Assembly: GCF_000455265.1 (NCBI RefSeq)
Contig: NZ_HG005142.1
Location: forward strand, 402,496 to 466,495
Length of the DNA stretch: 64,000 nucleotides
DNA from: Paenibacillus antibioticophila
GTDB taxonomy: Bacteria; Bacillota; Bacilli; Paenibacillales; Paenibacillaceae
Reading direction: 5' to 3'
In this document: one piece after another, positions 1-7,709 of the stretch
Layout of the letters: the number at the start of each line of letters is the position of its first letter
Position numbering within the stretch: position 1 is the stretch's first letter
Notes under the pieces: model-generated
Told to the model about the DNA's origin: nothing
What the model saw: only the letters and a program-made list of their open reading frames with translations
Databases searched by the model: none
Program-made: the position numbers and the translations under genes

Positions 1-2
1 AA

Positions 3-1031
3 AACGGCGCTAAGCGGGTCGCCGCCGGGCCGGTTCCATCGGCGAAGAGGGCCAGCGTGGCCGGTAATTTTCCAACAATGACAACGGATGAACTCGTCCT
101 GGTCGGGGAAAGCTTCGCCGGCGAAACCGCCGCTTTGCCTTATGGTCTGGTCCCTTTGCAACGGGACCGCTATCTTGTGGCCACGGAGGACGGATTCTCC
201 TGGGAGGCGGAGCCCAAAACCCGCGCCGTACTCGGAACTTTGCATATCGGGCCGCCGTTATCCGGGATTGTCGCAGGCCAAGATTGGGTCTGGATTTCCT
301 GGGACAAGCATCTTGGCTGCTCCTCCCTGTCCGACCCTTGGCGCTTCGTGCGGCTGGAGGACGGAGCTTGGCCGCAAGCCGTTCACGCCTTTGATCATGC
401 GGTCGAAGCTCTTGCCTCTACGGCCGGTGACAGGGTATTGGCCGCAGCGGATGGTTGGCTGTGGGAGGCGGCGGCGAATCCTGCCGGGATTCGGGTCCGT
501 GCCGTAACCCGCTTACCCGACGAGCCTTGCAAGCAACTGATCGCCGATGGCGATCGGGTGTGGGCCGTCGGACGCTCCGGCAAGCTATACGTGCTTACGG
601 ACCTCGAGGTCGGATTTACCGCAATCAAGGAGCGCGTCCTTGCCTGGGATGCCTGGAAGGACGAAACCTCCGCATTAATTGCGGAACAAGATCATTATGC
701 CGTGGAAATGGGCGGGGTTGAGTCGCGCAGCTACCCGATCCCAGTGACTCCCCACCCAACGGATACGGCCCGGCTCGTATGTCTTGGAGAAGGCGCCTTT
801 GCCCTTACAGTCCAAGGCAAAGTCTTCGCTGGAAGCCGCGGCTTAAGCGCCCCCCTCCTGCTGTCGCAAGGAGACGGGACCTCGATATCGGCCGTATCCC
901 GTGCCGCGAAAGATGCCAGGCAATTTACGGTGTCCGTTGCTCCCGAAGATACCCGGCAATTCGCAGTATCCGGCGCACGCAGCAGCGAAGGAGCCGGCAT
1001 ACTGCAAATTTGGAAATTTCAAGCGAGGTAA
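3..1031 (+). CDS. Hypothetical protein with propeller-like repeats, 5' end outside window
   Basis: The reading frame is open to the left window edge, so the start is probably outside; a GTG at 57 is the first in-window candidate but has no clear ribosome binding site. The protein shows recurring short blocks in which an aspartate-rich turn is followed by a hydrophobic strand and a W/Y/F strand, such as DRYLVATEDGFSWEA, DRVLAAADGWLWEAA and DRVWAVGRSGKLYVL. This spacing is typical of beta-propeller blades. The last 60 residues contain a short internal duplication (ARQFTVSVAPE, then TRQFAVSGA). There are no membrane segments or catalytic motifs that I recognise. The function is unknown; a propeller-like binding protein is an inference from repeat spacing only. 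Confidence 0.6.
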   Translation, partial: NGAKRVAAGPVPSAKRASVAGNFPTMTTDELVLVGESFAGETAALPYGLVPLQRDRYLVATEDGFSWEAEPKTRAVLGTLHIGPPLSGIVAGQDWVWISWDKHLGCSSLSDPWRFVRLEDGAWPQAVHAFDHAVEALASTAGDRVLAAADGWLWEAAANPAGIRVRAVTRLPDEPCKQLIADGDRVWAVGRSGKLYVLTDLEVGFTAIKERVLAWDAWKDETSALIAEQDHYAVEMGGVESRSYPIPVTPHPTDTARLVCLGEGAFALTVQGKVFAGSRGLSAPLLLSQGDGTSISAVSRAAKDARQFTVSVAPEDTRQFAVSGARSSEGAGILQIWKFQAR

Positions 1032-1095
1032 AAGGGCTCAACCTAAAAATCGATGCTTGACGATTTCGTGCGCATTCTGCCAATGGTATGAAAAT

Positions 1096-1236
1096 CCTGC
1101 AAAAGTGCAGTTTTTGAGTCTCAATCGGTCTATTTCCACCCACACACCGATTGACTCAAATCCTAAAAATCCCTGCACTTTTGCAGGCTTTTGGGCTAAA
1201 CACGTAAATCCTTCGAAAAAACTGCAGATTTGCAGG
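1096..1236. repeat. Cluster of CTGCA-nnTTTGCAGG palindromic repeat units
   Basis: Three related 15-base units lie between two genes. CCTGCAAAAGTGCAG at 1096-1110 has its exact reverse complement at 1173-1187, and CTGCAGATTTGCAGG lies at 1222-1236. The first two units are flanked inward by a second imperfect pair (TGAGTCTCAATCGGT against ACCGATTGACTCA), so 1096-1187 can fold into one long imperfect hairpin with a loop near 1131-1143. Nothing in the stretch 1032-1354 looks coding. It could be a dispersed intergenic repeat of the REP/MITE kind or a transcription end for the upstream gene. Confidence 0.6.
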
Positions 1237-1354
1237 TTTGTCCGCCCAACCTTCCGCTCGCATCATTTTTAAGCTCCAATTTCTGTTTTGAGCCGACAAA
1301 AGAACAGGCCCGATTCGCCAAGAGCTGCATGAAAGCCGGAAAGCTCAGCGACTT

Positions 1355-1930
1355 CTATTTGGGCCCGTTCACAGACTCCGTATTCGATGCCTCCAGTTGG
1401 ATTTCCAAGTCATTAGGGCTACAGTCCTGACGATATCGAATCGTGATCAAGTTGTCCGCAACATCGAAAAATACCCTCGGCAAAGAGACAGATACGGATT
1501 CCCGCCCGTTTTTCTTTAAGAGCATCGATTCCACCGCTGGACACGGTCCTGTTTTAACAGCAAAATGATCATTTGAAAGTAAAAGACCGCAATCAAAAAT
1601 CAAATCCACCGATTTTCCTGACTTGTTATGAAATTCAATTGTGGTCTTATAATTCGTTCGATCCGACTCCAGCTGCGCCAACAGGCTCACACGCATGATC
1701 TCATTTTCAACAAATCCTGTTAGCTGATCGGGAGCCTCCTTTACGTCCCCTTCGTTTGTTTGCTCCTGTTCAACAGGAATGGATGCTTCAAATGATTCTA
1801 TTTCGGCTTCTGCATGCACGTGATGAGTATTGGATTCCGAAAAATCATCGATCGCTAAAAGCGAAGAGCAACCAGTAGCAGAAAAGAATGTGACGACAGC
1901 TCCCAGCAAACCAATATACATTTTATTCAT
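1355..1930 (-). CDS. Small secreted lipoprotein, unknown function
   Basis: The 191-residue protein has a lipoprotein signal peptide: a short basic N-terminus, a hydrophobic run and the lipobox SATGC, so it should be lipid-anchored on the outer face of the membrane. I chose the ATG at 1930, eleven codons inside the longest frame, because GAGGTGAACG lies just upstream. After an acidic linker (about residues 25-75), the C-terminal 110 residues form a predicted beta-rich domain (TTIEFHNKSGKSVDLIFDCG) resembling BsuPI or DUF4352-like immunoglobulin-fold modules. Two cysteines in that domain might pair. No neighbour hints at a role. Confidence 0.65.
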   Translation of the reverse strand: MNKMYIGLLGAVVTFFSATGCSSLLAIDDFSESNTHHVHAEAEIESFEASIPVEQEQTNEGDVKEAPDQLTGFVENEIMRVSLLAQLESDRTNYKTTIEFHNKSGKSVDLIFDCGLLLSNDHFAVKTGPCPAVESMLLKKNGRESVSVSLPRVFFDVADNLITIRYRQDCSPNDLEIQLEASNTESVNGPK

Positions 1931-1971
1931 CAAATCGTTCACCTCAACTTTCAGACACACCAAAGAGGCGA

Positions 1972-2112
1972 AATGTTCCAGACGGCTTCCTGATTACGAC
2001 TTACGGAAACGGCGGTGTCTTTCATTCAGTAAATTGCATGGAACACCTGTCTGGAGCAGACAAAGAAGCGCAAAGCATTACTCAGATTCTTCGTATGTTC
2101 GTCAATCATTGA
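1972..2112 (+). pseudogene. C-terminal fragment of an unidentified protein
   Basis: An open frame ends at the TGA at 2110-2112 and reads as ordinary protein (for example DGFLITTYGNGGVFHSVN followed by SITQILRMFVNH). It has no start codon or ribosome binding site. Its upstream part runs into the divergent lipoprotein promoter region and its end overlaps the 3' end of the VOC gene. I read it as the decayed tail of a lost plus-strand gene. The family is not recognised. Confidence 0.35.
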
Positions 2113-2494
2113 GCAAGGTGGGAATGATGCTCATTAATGCATGTACATTTTGATCAGGGTCATAGAAGAAAGTCATCCACGTTTCCGTTTGTCCTGTGTC
2201 GACAACTTTATGAGGCTTGTCCAAAAACTGCACCTGCTTTCTCGTTAACGCTTCATAAGCTGAATGAATATGATCGACATTGAAATAAAACACAGAGCTA
2301 GGATGATCAAATTGGGCATTCTCTGCAATGCTCAATACAATTTGTATCCCATTGCATTCAAAAAAAGTCATGTTAGGCACTTGAAACAAGAGTTGGAGTC
2401 CTAAAATATCTCGATAAAATTGAGTAGCGGCCTCCATATTATGTACACGAATCGATACTTGTCCAATACCCTTTATTTGAAATTCTGGACGCAT
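2102..2494 (-). CDS. VOC-family (glyoxalase/bleomycin resistance-like) protein
   Basis: The 130-residue protein matches the vicinal oxygen chelate fold: IGQVSIRVHNMEAATQFYRD at the start, then LGLQLLFQVPNMTFFECNG, then the second half with VFYFNVDHIHSAYEALT and WMTFFYDPDQNVHALM. Candidate metal ligands are H18 in the first half and E/H residues near the C-terminus, but these are not certain. A consensus site (AAGGAGGAACAAGC) precedes the ATG. VOC proteins of this size include glyoxalases, dioxygenase-like enzymes and drug-binding resistance proteins; the sequence does not separate them. It stands alone, between gene remnants. Confidence 0.8.
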   Translation of the reverse strand: MRPEFQIKGIGQVSIRVHNMEAATQFYRDILGLQLLFQVPNMTFFECNGIQIVLSIAENAQFDHPSSVFYFNVDHIHSAYEALTRKQVQFLDKPHKVVDTGQTETWMTFFYDPDQNVHALMSIIPTLLND

Positions 2495-2540
2495 GCTTGT
2501 TCCTCCTTCATATGCTTAATTTGTTGCACTACATCATTCT

Positions 2541-2755
2541 ACTACATTATTAATTTACCGGATACAGAAGCAGAGTATGAAGCAAACAAGCAAAAGCTCG
2601 TGCCCACTTATGGTTTACCCGTGCCTTGCATCAAATATTTCATATAGCTCCTCCGGACGGTGCTCTCCAGCCGATCGTTATGCTCGATCAGCCAACCCAC
2701 CCATGTTGGAATGTCTCGACATTATTCATCTTCACTGGCGAAAACATCAGTTGAT
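2541..2755 (+). pseudogene. Frameshifted remnant of an unidentified plus-strand gene
   Basis: Two adjoining plus-strand frames both read like real protein: INLPDTEAEYEANKQKL through LPVPCIKYF, ending at 2647, then after a frame change APPDGALQPIVMLDQPTHPC through LFIFTGENIS, ending at about 2755. Neither has a start or a ribosome binding site. A single indel near 2640 would join them. The family is not recognised. Confidence 0.3.
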
Positions 2756-2827
2756 GCAGCATTGGACTAACGAACTTGTCTTTACCCTTCCAAAGATTGC
2801 TTAACACCTTTGTCAGCGTTTCGGCTT

Positions 2828-3066
2828 TTAATCTTCACTAATAAGCGGAACGCCCACCGCGCTGAAATAAAACGTATTGAATGCTGCCTTACGGAAGGAC
2901 CTGCTCGCAAGCAATTCGCAGTAATTTTCCATCCCACAAAATGACGATCTACCGAATTGTCCACGAAGAATAGAACACTCCCATGACAAACGGAATCAGG
3001 TAGAACAGAGCGAGTCCGTTTCTTTATCTTCATGGCAACATCATGCCTAATGAACCGTTTCTTCAT
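2828..3066 (-). pseudogene. Broken sugar ABC transporter permease, N-terminal part
   Basis: The minus strand has an ATG at 3066 after AGTAGGGGGCAAGC. It then reads MKKRFIRHDVAMKIKKR, and after a frameshift near 3020 continues NGLALFYLIPFVMGVFYSSW, which is the typical cytoplasmic start and first membrane helix of MalF/LplB-type permeases. After further frame damage it reads SRSFRKAAFNTFYFSAVGVP, the usual start of the second helix, and stops at 2828. Only about 75 codons of a normal 300 remain. No partner subunits are nearby, so this is a dead fragment. Confidence 0.6.
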
Positions 3067-3462
3067 GTTCTGCTTGCCCCCTACTTCTGTTACAGGGGAT
3101 TAAAAAATGGTAAGAACAATCAACGTTGTGTTGTCGGTAGTTGGCTTACTACGTTGCGCACCGCCCACCCTGCTATTTTGGCGGCCATTTGCGCAGCCTT
3201 GCGCATTCGTCTGTCTAAAAAACTAAGCAATGAATCGTGATTTTACCTTATAAGCAATAGACTAGAGTACGCACTTGCCCGCGCTGATCGGGTCGACCCA
3301 TTGCGGGCGAAAACGCCGACGCCATCAAGATGGCGAAGCAGTTGCAGAATCTTAGACGTCTCCCCGCCCCGCGAAAAGCCTTGTAAAATCAAGGTTACCC
3401 TTGCGGAGATGGAAAGCGGAGCCGGGCCGCTGGCGTTGAGGCAGTGCAGCTTTTTCCTTATA
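3067..3462. other. Non-coding stretch with decayed coding traces
   Basis: No intact gene is supported here. One plus-strand frame ending at the TAA near 3387 reads AGENADAIKMAKQLQNLRR and looks like the end of a lost gene. It runs straight into the 27-base repeat at 3370-3396. The rest shows no recognisable promoter, RNA or element end. Confidence 0.3.
3370..3396 (+). repeat. 27-base repeat, left copy (second copy at 16771-16797)
   Basis: CGCGAAAAGCCTTGT followed by AAAATCAAGGTT differs at a single base from positions 16771-16797, beside the left edge of the conjugative element. The core CCTTG-TAAAAT-CAAGG is a small hairpin. In the right copy the repeat is the inside of a larger terminator hairpin; in this copy the outer arm is lost (ACCCTTGCGG instead of TTTTCGCGG). 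Confidence 0.6.
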
Positions 3463-4488
3463 TTAAAAATCTTCTACAACAATTTTCCCAATAGATTTGC
3501 CGGTCTCTAGTAATGAATGAGCTCTTCGCAAATTCTCAGCATTTATGGGTGAGAGACGTTTGTTTAGTGTAGTTTTTATTATTTGACTATCAATTAAATC
3601 AGCAACTTCGTTTAAGAGCTTATGTTGTTCGATCATATCTTCCGTCTGAAACATAGGTCTTGTAAACATCAATTCCCAAACAAAGGTTACACTTTTGTCT
3701 TTTAGTAATGTTAGATGAAGAGGCACGTCTGTTTCGACAATGGAGCAAATTTTCCCTTGGGGAGCAATAACTTTCGCCATATTTGCCCAATGCTTCTCTG
3801 TTGCGTTAAGACAGAGAATGTAATGGACTATTTCAAATCCCACCTGCTTTAATTGTGGAACGAACTCCTCAAAATGATTAATGGTATGGTCAGCCCCTTG
3901 TTCTTTTGCCCAAGCAATCGATTCAGGTCTGGAGGCAGTTCCAATAACAGTCAATCCCACCTGTTTCGCTAATTGAATAGCTATGGAGCCAACCCCACCT
4001 GCAGCGCCAATAATTAAAAGTGTTTTATTCTTATTTTCGTTTGAATCACGACTAATATTCATACGATCAAATAGTGCTTCATAGGCAGTAATTGTTGTTA
4101 ATGGTAGAGCAGCAGCTTGTGCAAAGTCCAAAGATCTTGGTTTTTTTCCTACAATCCTTTCGTCAACAAGATGAAATTCACTATTACCACCTTGCCGAGT
4201 GATGTCACCAGCGTAATAGACCTCATCACCTGGTTTAAATAACGTGCACTCTGGTCCCACTTCTTCAACAATTCCTGCCACGTCCCAACCTAAAATTTTA
4301 GGGTTGTCCTCTACCTTTTCTTTGGGTGATCGAACCTTATAATCAACTGGATTAACTGCCACAGCTTTTACGCGAACGAGTAAATCCCGACCCGCAGCAC
4401 GTGGCTTTTCCAGCTGTAAATCTAATAAGCTTTCTGAATTATCAATAGGTAGATAACGATACAAACCTACAGCTTTTATAGTTGCCAT
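3463..4488 (-). CDS. Zinc-type alcohol dehydrogenase / quinone oxidoreductase family protein
   Basis: The 341-residue protein belongs to the medium-chain dehydrogenase/reductase superfamily (quinone oxidoreductase, zinc-binding alcohol dehydrogenase class 1 subtype). The GroES-like N-terminal domain contains VRVKAVAVNPVDYKVR and GWDVAGIVEEVG; the Rossmann domain carries the nucleotide motif IGAAGGVGSIAIQLAKQ. Catalytic zinc cysteines are absent, as in NADPH quinone/enone reductases. The ATG at 4488 was preferred over 4539 because GAAAGGATG precedes it and homologous N-termini begin MKAVG-like. It faces away from an hxlR-type regulator gene, an arrangement typical of electrophile- or quinone-stress enzymes, so the neighbour probably controls it. 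Confidence 0.85.
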   Translation of the reverse strand: MATIKAVGLYRYLPIDNSESLLDLQLEKPRAAGRDLLVRVKAVAVNPVDYKVRSPKEKVEDNPKILGWDVAGIVEEVGPECTLFKPGDEVYYAGDITRQGGNSEFHLVDERIVGKKPRSLDFAQAAALPLTTITAYEALFDRMNISRDSNENKNKTLLIIGAAGGVGSIAIQLAKQVGLTVIGTASRPESIAWAKEQGADHTINHFEEFVPQLKQVGFEIVHYILCLNATEKHWANMAKVIAPQGKICSIVETDVPLHLTLLKDKSVTFVWELMFTRPMFQTEDMIEQHKLLNEVADLIDSQIIKTTLNKRLSPINAENLRRAHSLLETGKSIGKIVVEDF

Positions 4489-4572
4489 GATTATTTCATC
4501 CTTTCGTATAGTTTCTGTAAAGTTTCTAACCGACATCAAAAAGAGAGTCGATAGTTTTTCATGCCGTTATAT

Positions 4573-4646
4573 TTGTTATAATAGTACAAAGGATTATTTT
4601 TCGTAAGAACGCACAATTTTGTTGCATAGTATTCTTTTTTATACTA
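4573..4646 (+). promoter_or_regulatory. Divergent promoter region with candidate HxlR operators
   Basis: The 179-base gap between the dehydrogenase and hxlR-type genes holds a consensus -10 box TATAAT at 4577-4582 inside the inverted repeat TTTGT-n9-ACAAA (4573-4591). A second inverted repeat, TAGTAT-n8-ATACTA, lies at 4627-4646, just before the regulator's ribosome binding site. HxlR/YodB-type dimers bind such short A/T-rich dyads. That these are the actual operators is inference. Confidence 0.45.
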
Positions 4647-4667
4647 ATGATTGATGGAGGTATACCA

Positions 4668-5048
4668 ATGAAAAATCACTATAACCAATACTCAGCTTGT
4701 CCTAACCCCTACGGATGCCCCGTGGAAGCAACGCTAGAAGTAATCGGGGGGAAATGGAAAGGAGTTATTTTATATCATTTACTTTCAGGAACAAAGCGTT
4801 TTAATGAATTTCGCAGACTAATGCCTGACATCACACAGCGGATGTTGACCCTTCAGCTTCGTGAATTAGAAAAAGATGGATTAGTGCACAGGGAAATCTA
4901 TAGAGAAGTTCCGCCAAAGGTAGAATATTCGTTAACTGAGTTCGGCCTTACTTTACAACCAATTATTATGCTTATGAGAGATTGGGGGGAAAGGTATAAC
5001 AAAGAGATCGCCATCAAGCGGAATATTTCGGAAAAAGTGAAGTCTTAA
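4668..5048 (+). CDS. HxlR-family winged-helix transcriptional regulator
   Basis: The 126-residue protein has the HxlR signature throughout: CPVEATLEVIGGKWKGVILY at the start, RFNEFRRLMPDITQRMLTLQ as the recognition helix region, LRELEKDGLVHREIYREVPP as the wing, and VEYSLTEFGLTLQPI near the end. Cysteines near residues 10 and 15 (SACPNPYGCPVE) include the conserved N-terminal cysteine used for redox or electrophile sensing in YodB and CatR relatives. The start at 4668 follows GATGGAGGTATACCA. It probably senses quinones or related electrophiles and represses the divergent dehydrogenase and itself. Confidence 0.88.
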   Translation: MKNHYNQYSACPNPYGCPVEATLEVIGGKWKGVILYHLLSGTKRFNEFRRLMPDITQRMLTLQLRELEKDGLVHREIYREVPPKVEYSLTEFGLTLQPIIMLMRDWGERYNKEIAIKRNISEKVKS

Positions 5049-5408
5049 ATTTTTTACGCCATTCGACCTGGTTACAGAGTTAACGGGTCCCGCCACATGC
5101 TCATCAAGCTAATCTGCTCCTTAGTACTTGGGATCCCCATTTTTCGTCGTCACTTATGATACGCCCCGCGCTGTCTGTAACGGCAAGTTTTAGGGCCATC
5201 CTTTTGCTGGATGACCCTTTCTTTGAATCGCTTTAATCACGCCTTAGGTTCTTACTTGGATTCGATGCGAACTAACAAATTGGCTCCCCCCTCCAGAGCT
5301 TTCCGGGGCACGAGTGGACAGTAGGGATTGATCATGGTCCCCCGCCACCACAAGGGTCGGCGTACTCATGCCGGAGAAGCTTCAGGTCTGCGATGCGGAA
5401 ACGCCAGA
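5049..5408. other. Intergenic stretch without supported genes
   Basis: No coding region is supported. A weak hairpin GGGCCATCC-TTTTGC-TGGATGACCC followed by a pyrimidine run (about 5191-5222) could end the HxlR transcript. The remainder has no recognisable features. Confidence 0.3.
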
Positions 5409-5591
5409 TCAGTGGTGAACGGGGGTCGTCAGGAACATGTTGGCGATACTGAAAAAGTTGTTGCCCGATTCGAGGGCCTTCTTAATAATCGGTTTGCTTT
5501 GCTCCTCATCCAGAGAACATGGAGTATTACCGCGTTCAGGTACTCCGAAGTTCATGGTTCCAAGGCCTAACTTTGAAACCTCAAACAGCAA
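5409..5591 (-). pseudogene. Aldo/keto reductase N-terminal fragment
   Basis: The minus strand encodes SKLGLGTMNFGVPERG and then SKPIIKKALESGNNFFSIAN, matching the first strand and helix of the aldo/keto reductase barrel (normally LGLGTM..FG and ALE.GINFFDTA). The catalytic aspartate position (FFDTA) reads FFSIA here. The frame stops after about 60 codons instead of 300 or more, so this is a remnant. Confidence 0.6.
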
Positions 5592-5627
5592 GTCCCTATT
5601 TCACTTAGGAGACTTGCTGTTTTTTTG
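5584..5627 (+). terminator. Rho-independent terminator-like hairpin
   Basis: CAGCAAGTC at 5586-5594 pairs with GACTTGCTG at 5611-5619 and is followed by seven T residues. The T run is on the plus strand. It lies just beyond the 3' end of the minus-strand glycosidase, and no intact plus-strand gene ends here, so it probably belonged to a lost gene. Confidence 0.6.
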
Positions 5628-5669
5628 TGTTAGTTGGTCAGTCGTAGAAAAAACTTTAGGGTTTCCATT

Positions 5670-7628
5670 CTATTTGAACTGGAACCAAGTTAAATTAGCA
5701 ACTGTGCTTGAATCTGACTTAACAAAAGTAACATATACCGTATGGGTTCCTACAGCTGTCCCGGCATTAAGCGGGATATTCTTGACGGACCATTTCTGCC
5801 ATCCGCCTGTGCTTTCTGCCGTCCAATAACCCAGCATAGGGCCTGTAGGACTGTCCAAGTGGAATTCGATCCTTCCGCCGGAATTAGCGGATGCAACCTT
5901 CAAATCAATACTTGTTTTAGCTGTACTGCCAAAGTCTACATTTTTAAATGCGATATAGTCGCCATTGCTCCCTCCGCCAACATCCAGCCCACCATCAGTG
6001 CTTGCCTCATAGTGTATAACACCTGAGCTAAGGTTATAACCTTCCGCTTCAAATTTCAATGTGTTGAATTTGGGAGCTGCAGCATAGCTGTTCGTATCTG
6101 TTATTTTCAATTCTGCGAGTGTAGTTGCCGCAACTCCACCGACGCGAACATTGTTTATTGTAACTCCGGAGACAGTAGATGTGTCACTCCAACCCTTCAT
6201 TATGGAAACTTCACCTAAAGCGCGTAAATTGATATTATTATAGACCACATTTTTGATCGGACCGCTTTTTGCAGAAAGATCAAACCACCTGGAGTGAACA
6301 CCGGATCTTGGCCAGAAGCCTTCTACATCTATATTGTCAAATATGATGTTTTGTGCTGCCGGAGTCCCATAAAGATGACCTACCGCTAAAGCGCGCCAGC
6401 ATCTGTATACATAAGAGTTTTTAACAACGATACCATCCTGAAGCTGTTTCACTCCATCTCCAACCTTGAATGCTCCACATCTGCTCCAAGCCAAAGCATC
6501 ATCCACAACTACATTTGACTGTTTTTCAGGACTTCCCGGCCAGTTTGCAGCTATATCCGTAGTTGCTACATCCCATGTCTTAAATGAGTAGGTGTCATCC
6601 TCCGATACGGCTACCGTGTGCTTTATGAGTACATTCTGGCTCTCTTGAATGTCTATTGCATCATTTTCATAATCAAGTTCATTGTTGTTGAAGTGCTTTG
6701 TATTCTGGAAGGTTACGTTATTAGATCTTGTAACGATTGTAGCCCAGCCACCGCTGTCTCTTATGGTTATGCCGTCAACCGTGAAGTTGCTGCACTGCAA
6801 GGGTACAAGAATATTGTTCAAATAATTGTTTGTATTTCTCATATAATGACCATTGCCGTCAATAGTCCCCCTGCCGTATATCTTAATATTGTTTGCATTG
6901 GTTTCGGTATAAATAAACCATGTTCCATCCTTATTCAGAGAATTCTTATGAAAATGAGTAGTGTAATCGCTTGGATTTCCTGAACCCCTTATAACAGAAC
7001 CACCCTCCAGATAAACCGAAACATTGCTTTTTAGAACAAGGTTTCCGCTCTTGTAAACTCCGGCTGGAACGTATACGATACCGCCACCTGCTGCGTTAGC
7101 CGCATTTATGGCGTTTTGTATGGCAGTTGTAGCCAAAGTGGCACCGGTACTGTCAGCGCCGTACCCGGTTTTAACATTGTATATCCCTGTACCGGATGAA
7201 GCCGGAACATTGGTTTCAAGAGCATCTGCCGCAATAACCAGATCTTTCAAGTTATTGATCTTAACGATAAGATAGGTTGGTGATGAAAGTGTAAAGGTAA
7301 GGGTATTTCCGCTCTTTGTTGCAGGGATTCCAAAAGCTTTGGGAGAAATATTATAGGTATTGATTGGCTCGCTTGCCGTTATTGTGATGGTAGTCGTACC
7401 TGAAAAAGAGAAATTACAATAATTATAGTTTACAAACACCTCCGAAGTGTCGATTACCGGTATATTGGTAGAGTCTGCTGTTACCGTGTATTGACTGGTC
7501 GTGGTATAGATCGACGGTAACGGATAGCTTACAACTGTACCCGCCGCGCTTGCTGTCAAAGGAACGATCGCTAAAATACTGACGAGCATACAAACAATCA
7601 AACTTAATAACCTTAACTTTTTTAGCAT
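5670..7628 (-). CDS. Secreted right-handed beta-helix glycosidase with C-terminal CBM6-like domain
   Basis: The 652-residue protein has a signal peptide (residues 1-29, ending TASAA) and a beta-rich N-terminal module (30-140). Next comes a pectate-lyase-3-type start (GADSTGATLATTAIQNAINA, about 157-176) and a long parallel beta-helix with GH28/GH49-like acidic pairs, ENDAIDI at 321-327 and SEDDTYSFK at 342-350. Residues 525-652 match a CBM6-type carbohydrate-binding domain (EAEGYNL to NLTWFQF). It should cut a plant or microbial polysaccharide outside the cell; the exact family and substrate are uncertain. AAAGAGGTG precedes the ATG. The gene is clearly more AT-rich than the sugar operon upstream on the same strand, suggesting separate acquisition. 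Confidence 0.8.
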   Translation of the reverse strand: MLKKLRLLSLIVCMLVSILAIVPLTASAAGTVVSYPLPSIYTTTSQYTVTADSTNIPVIDTSEVFVNYNYCNFSFSGTTTITITASEPINTYNISPKAFGIPATKSGNTLTFTLSSPTYLIVKINNLKDLVIAADALETNVPASSGTGIYNVKTGYGADSTGATLATTAIQNAINAANAAGGGIVYVPAGVYKSGNLVLKSNVSVYLEGGSVIRGSGNPSDYTTHFHKNSLNKDGTWFIYTETNANNIKIYGRGTIDGNGHYMRNTNNYLNNILVPLQCSNFTVDGITIRDSGGWATIVTRSNNVTFQNTKHFNNNELDYENDAIDIQESQNVLIKHTVAVSEDDTYSFKTWDVATTDIAANWPGSPEKQSNVVVDDALAWSRCGAFKVGDGVKQLQDGIVVKNSYVYRCWRALAVGHLYGTPAAQNIIFDNIDVEGFWPRSGVHSRWFDLSAKSGPIKNVVYNNINLRALGEVSIMKGWSDTSTVSGVTINNVRVGGVAATTLAELKITDTNSYAAAPKFNTLKFEAEGYNLSSGVIHYEASTDGGLDVGGGSNGDYIAFKNVDFGSTAKTSIDLKVASANSGGRIEFHLDSPTGPMLGYWTAESTGGWQKWSVKNIPLNAGTAVGTHTVYVTFVKSDSSTVANLTWFQFK

Positions 7629-7709
7629 AAATAAACACCTCTTTCATATTTTCATAAAATACTCTGTCATCAGTTACTCCGCATTTCCGCCCTCAGCCTG
7701 CTTCCAATC

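Noticed and set aside
1830..2153. A 107-codon plus-strand frame across the lipoprotein start
   Set aside because: Its first part is antisense to the lipoprotein signal peptide and the protein-like reading further on is in a different frame.
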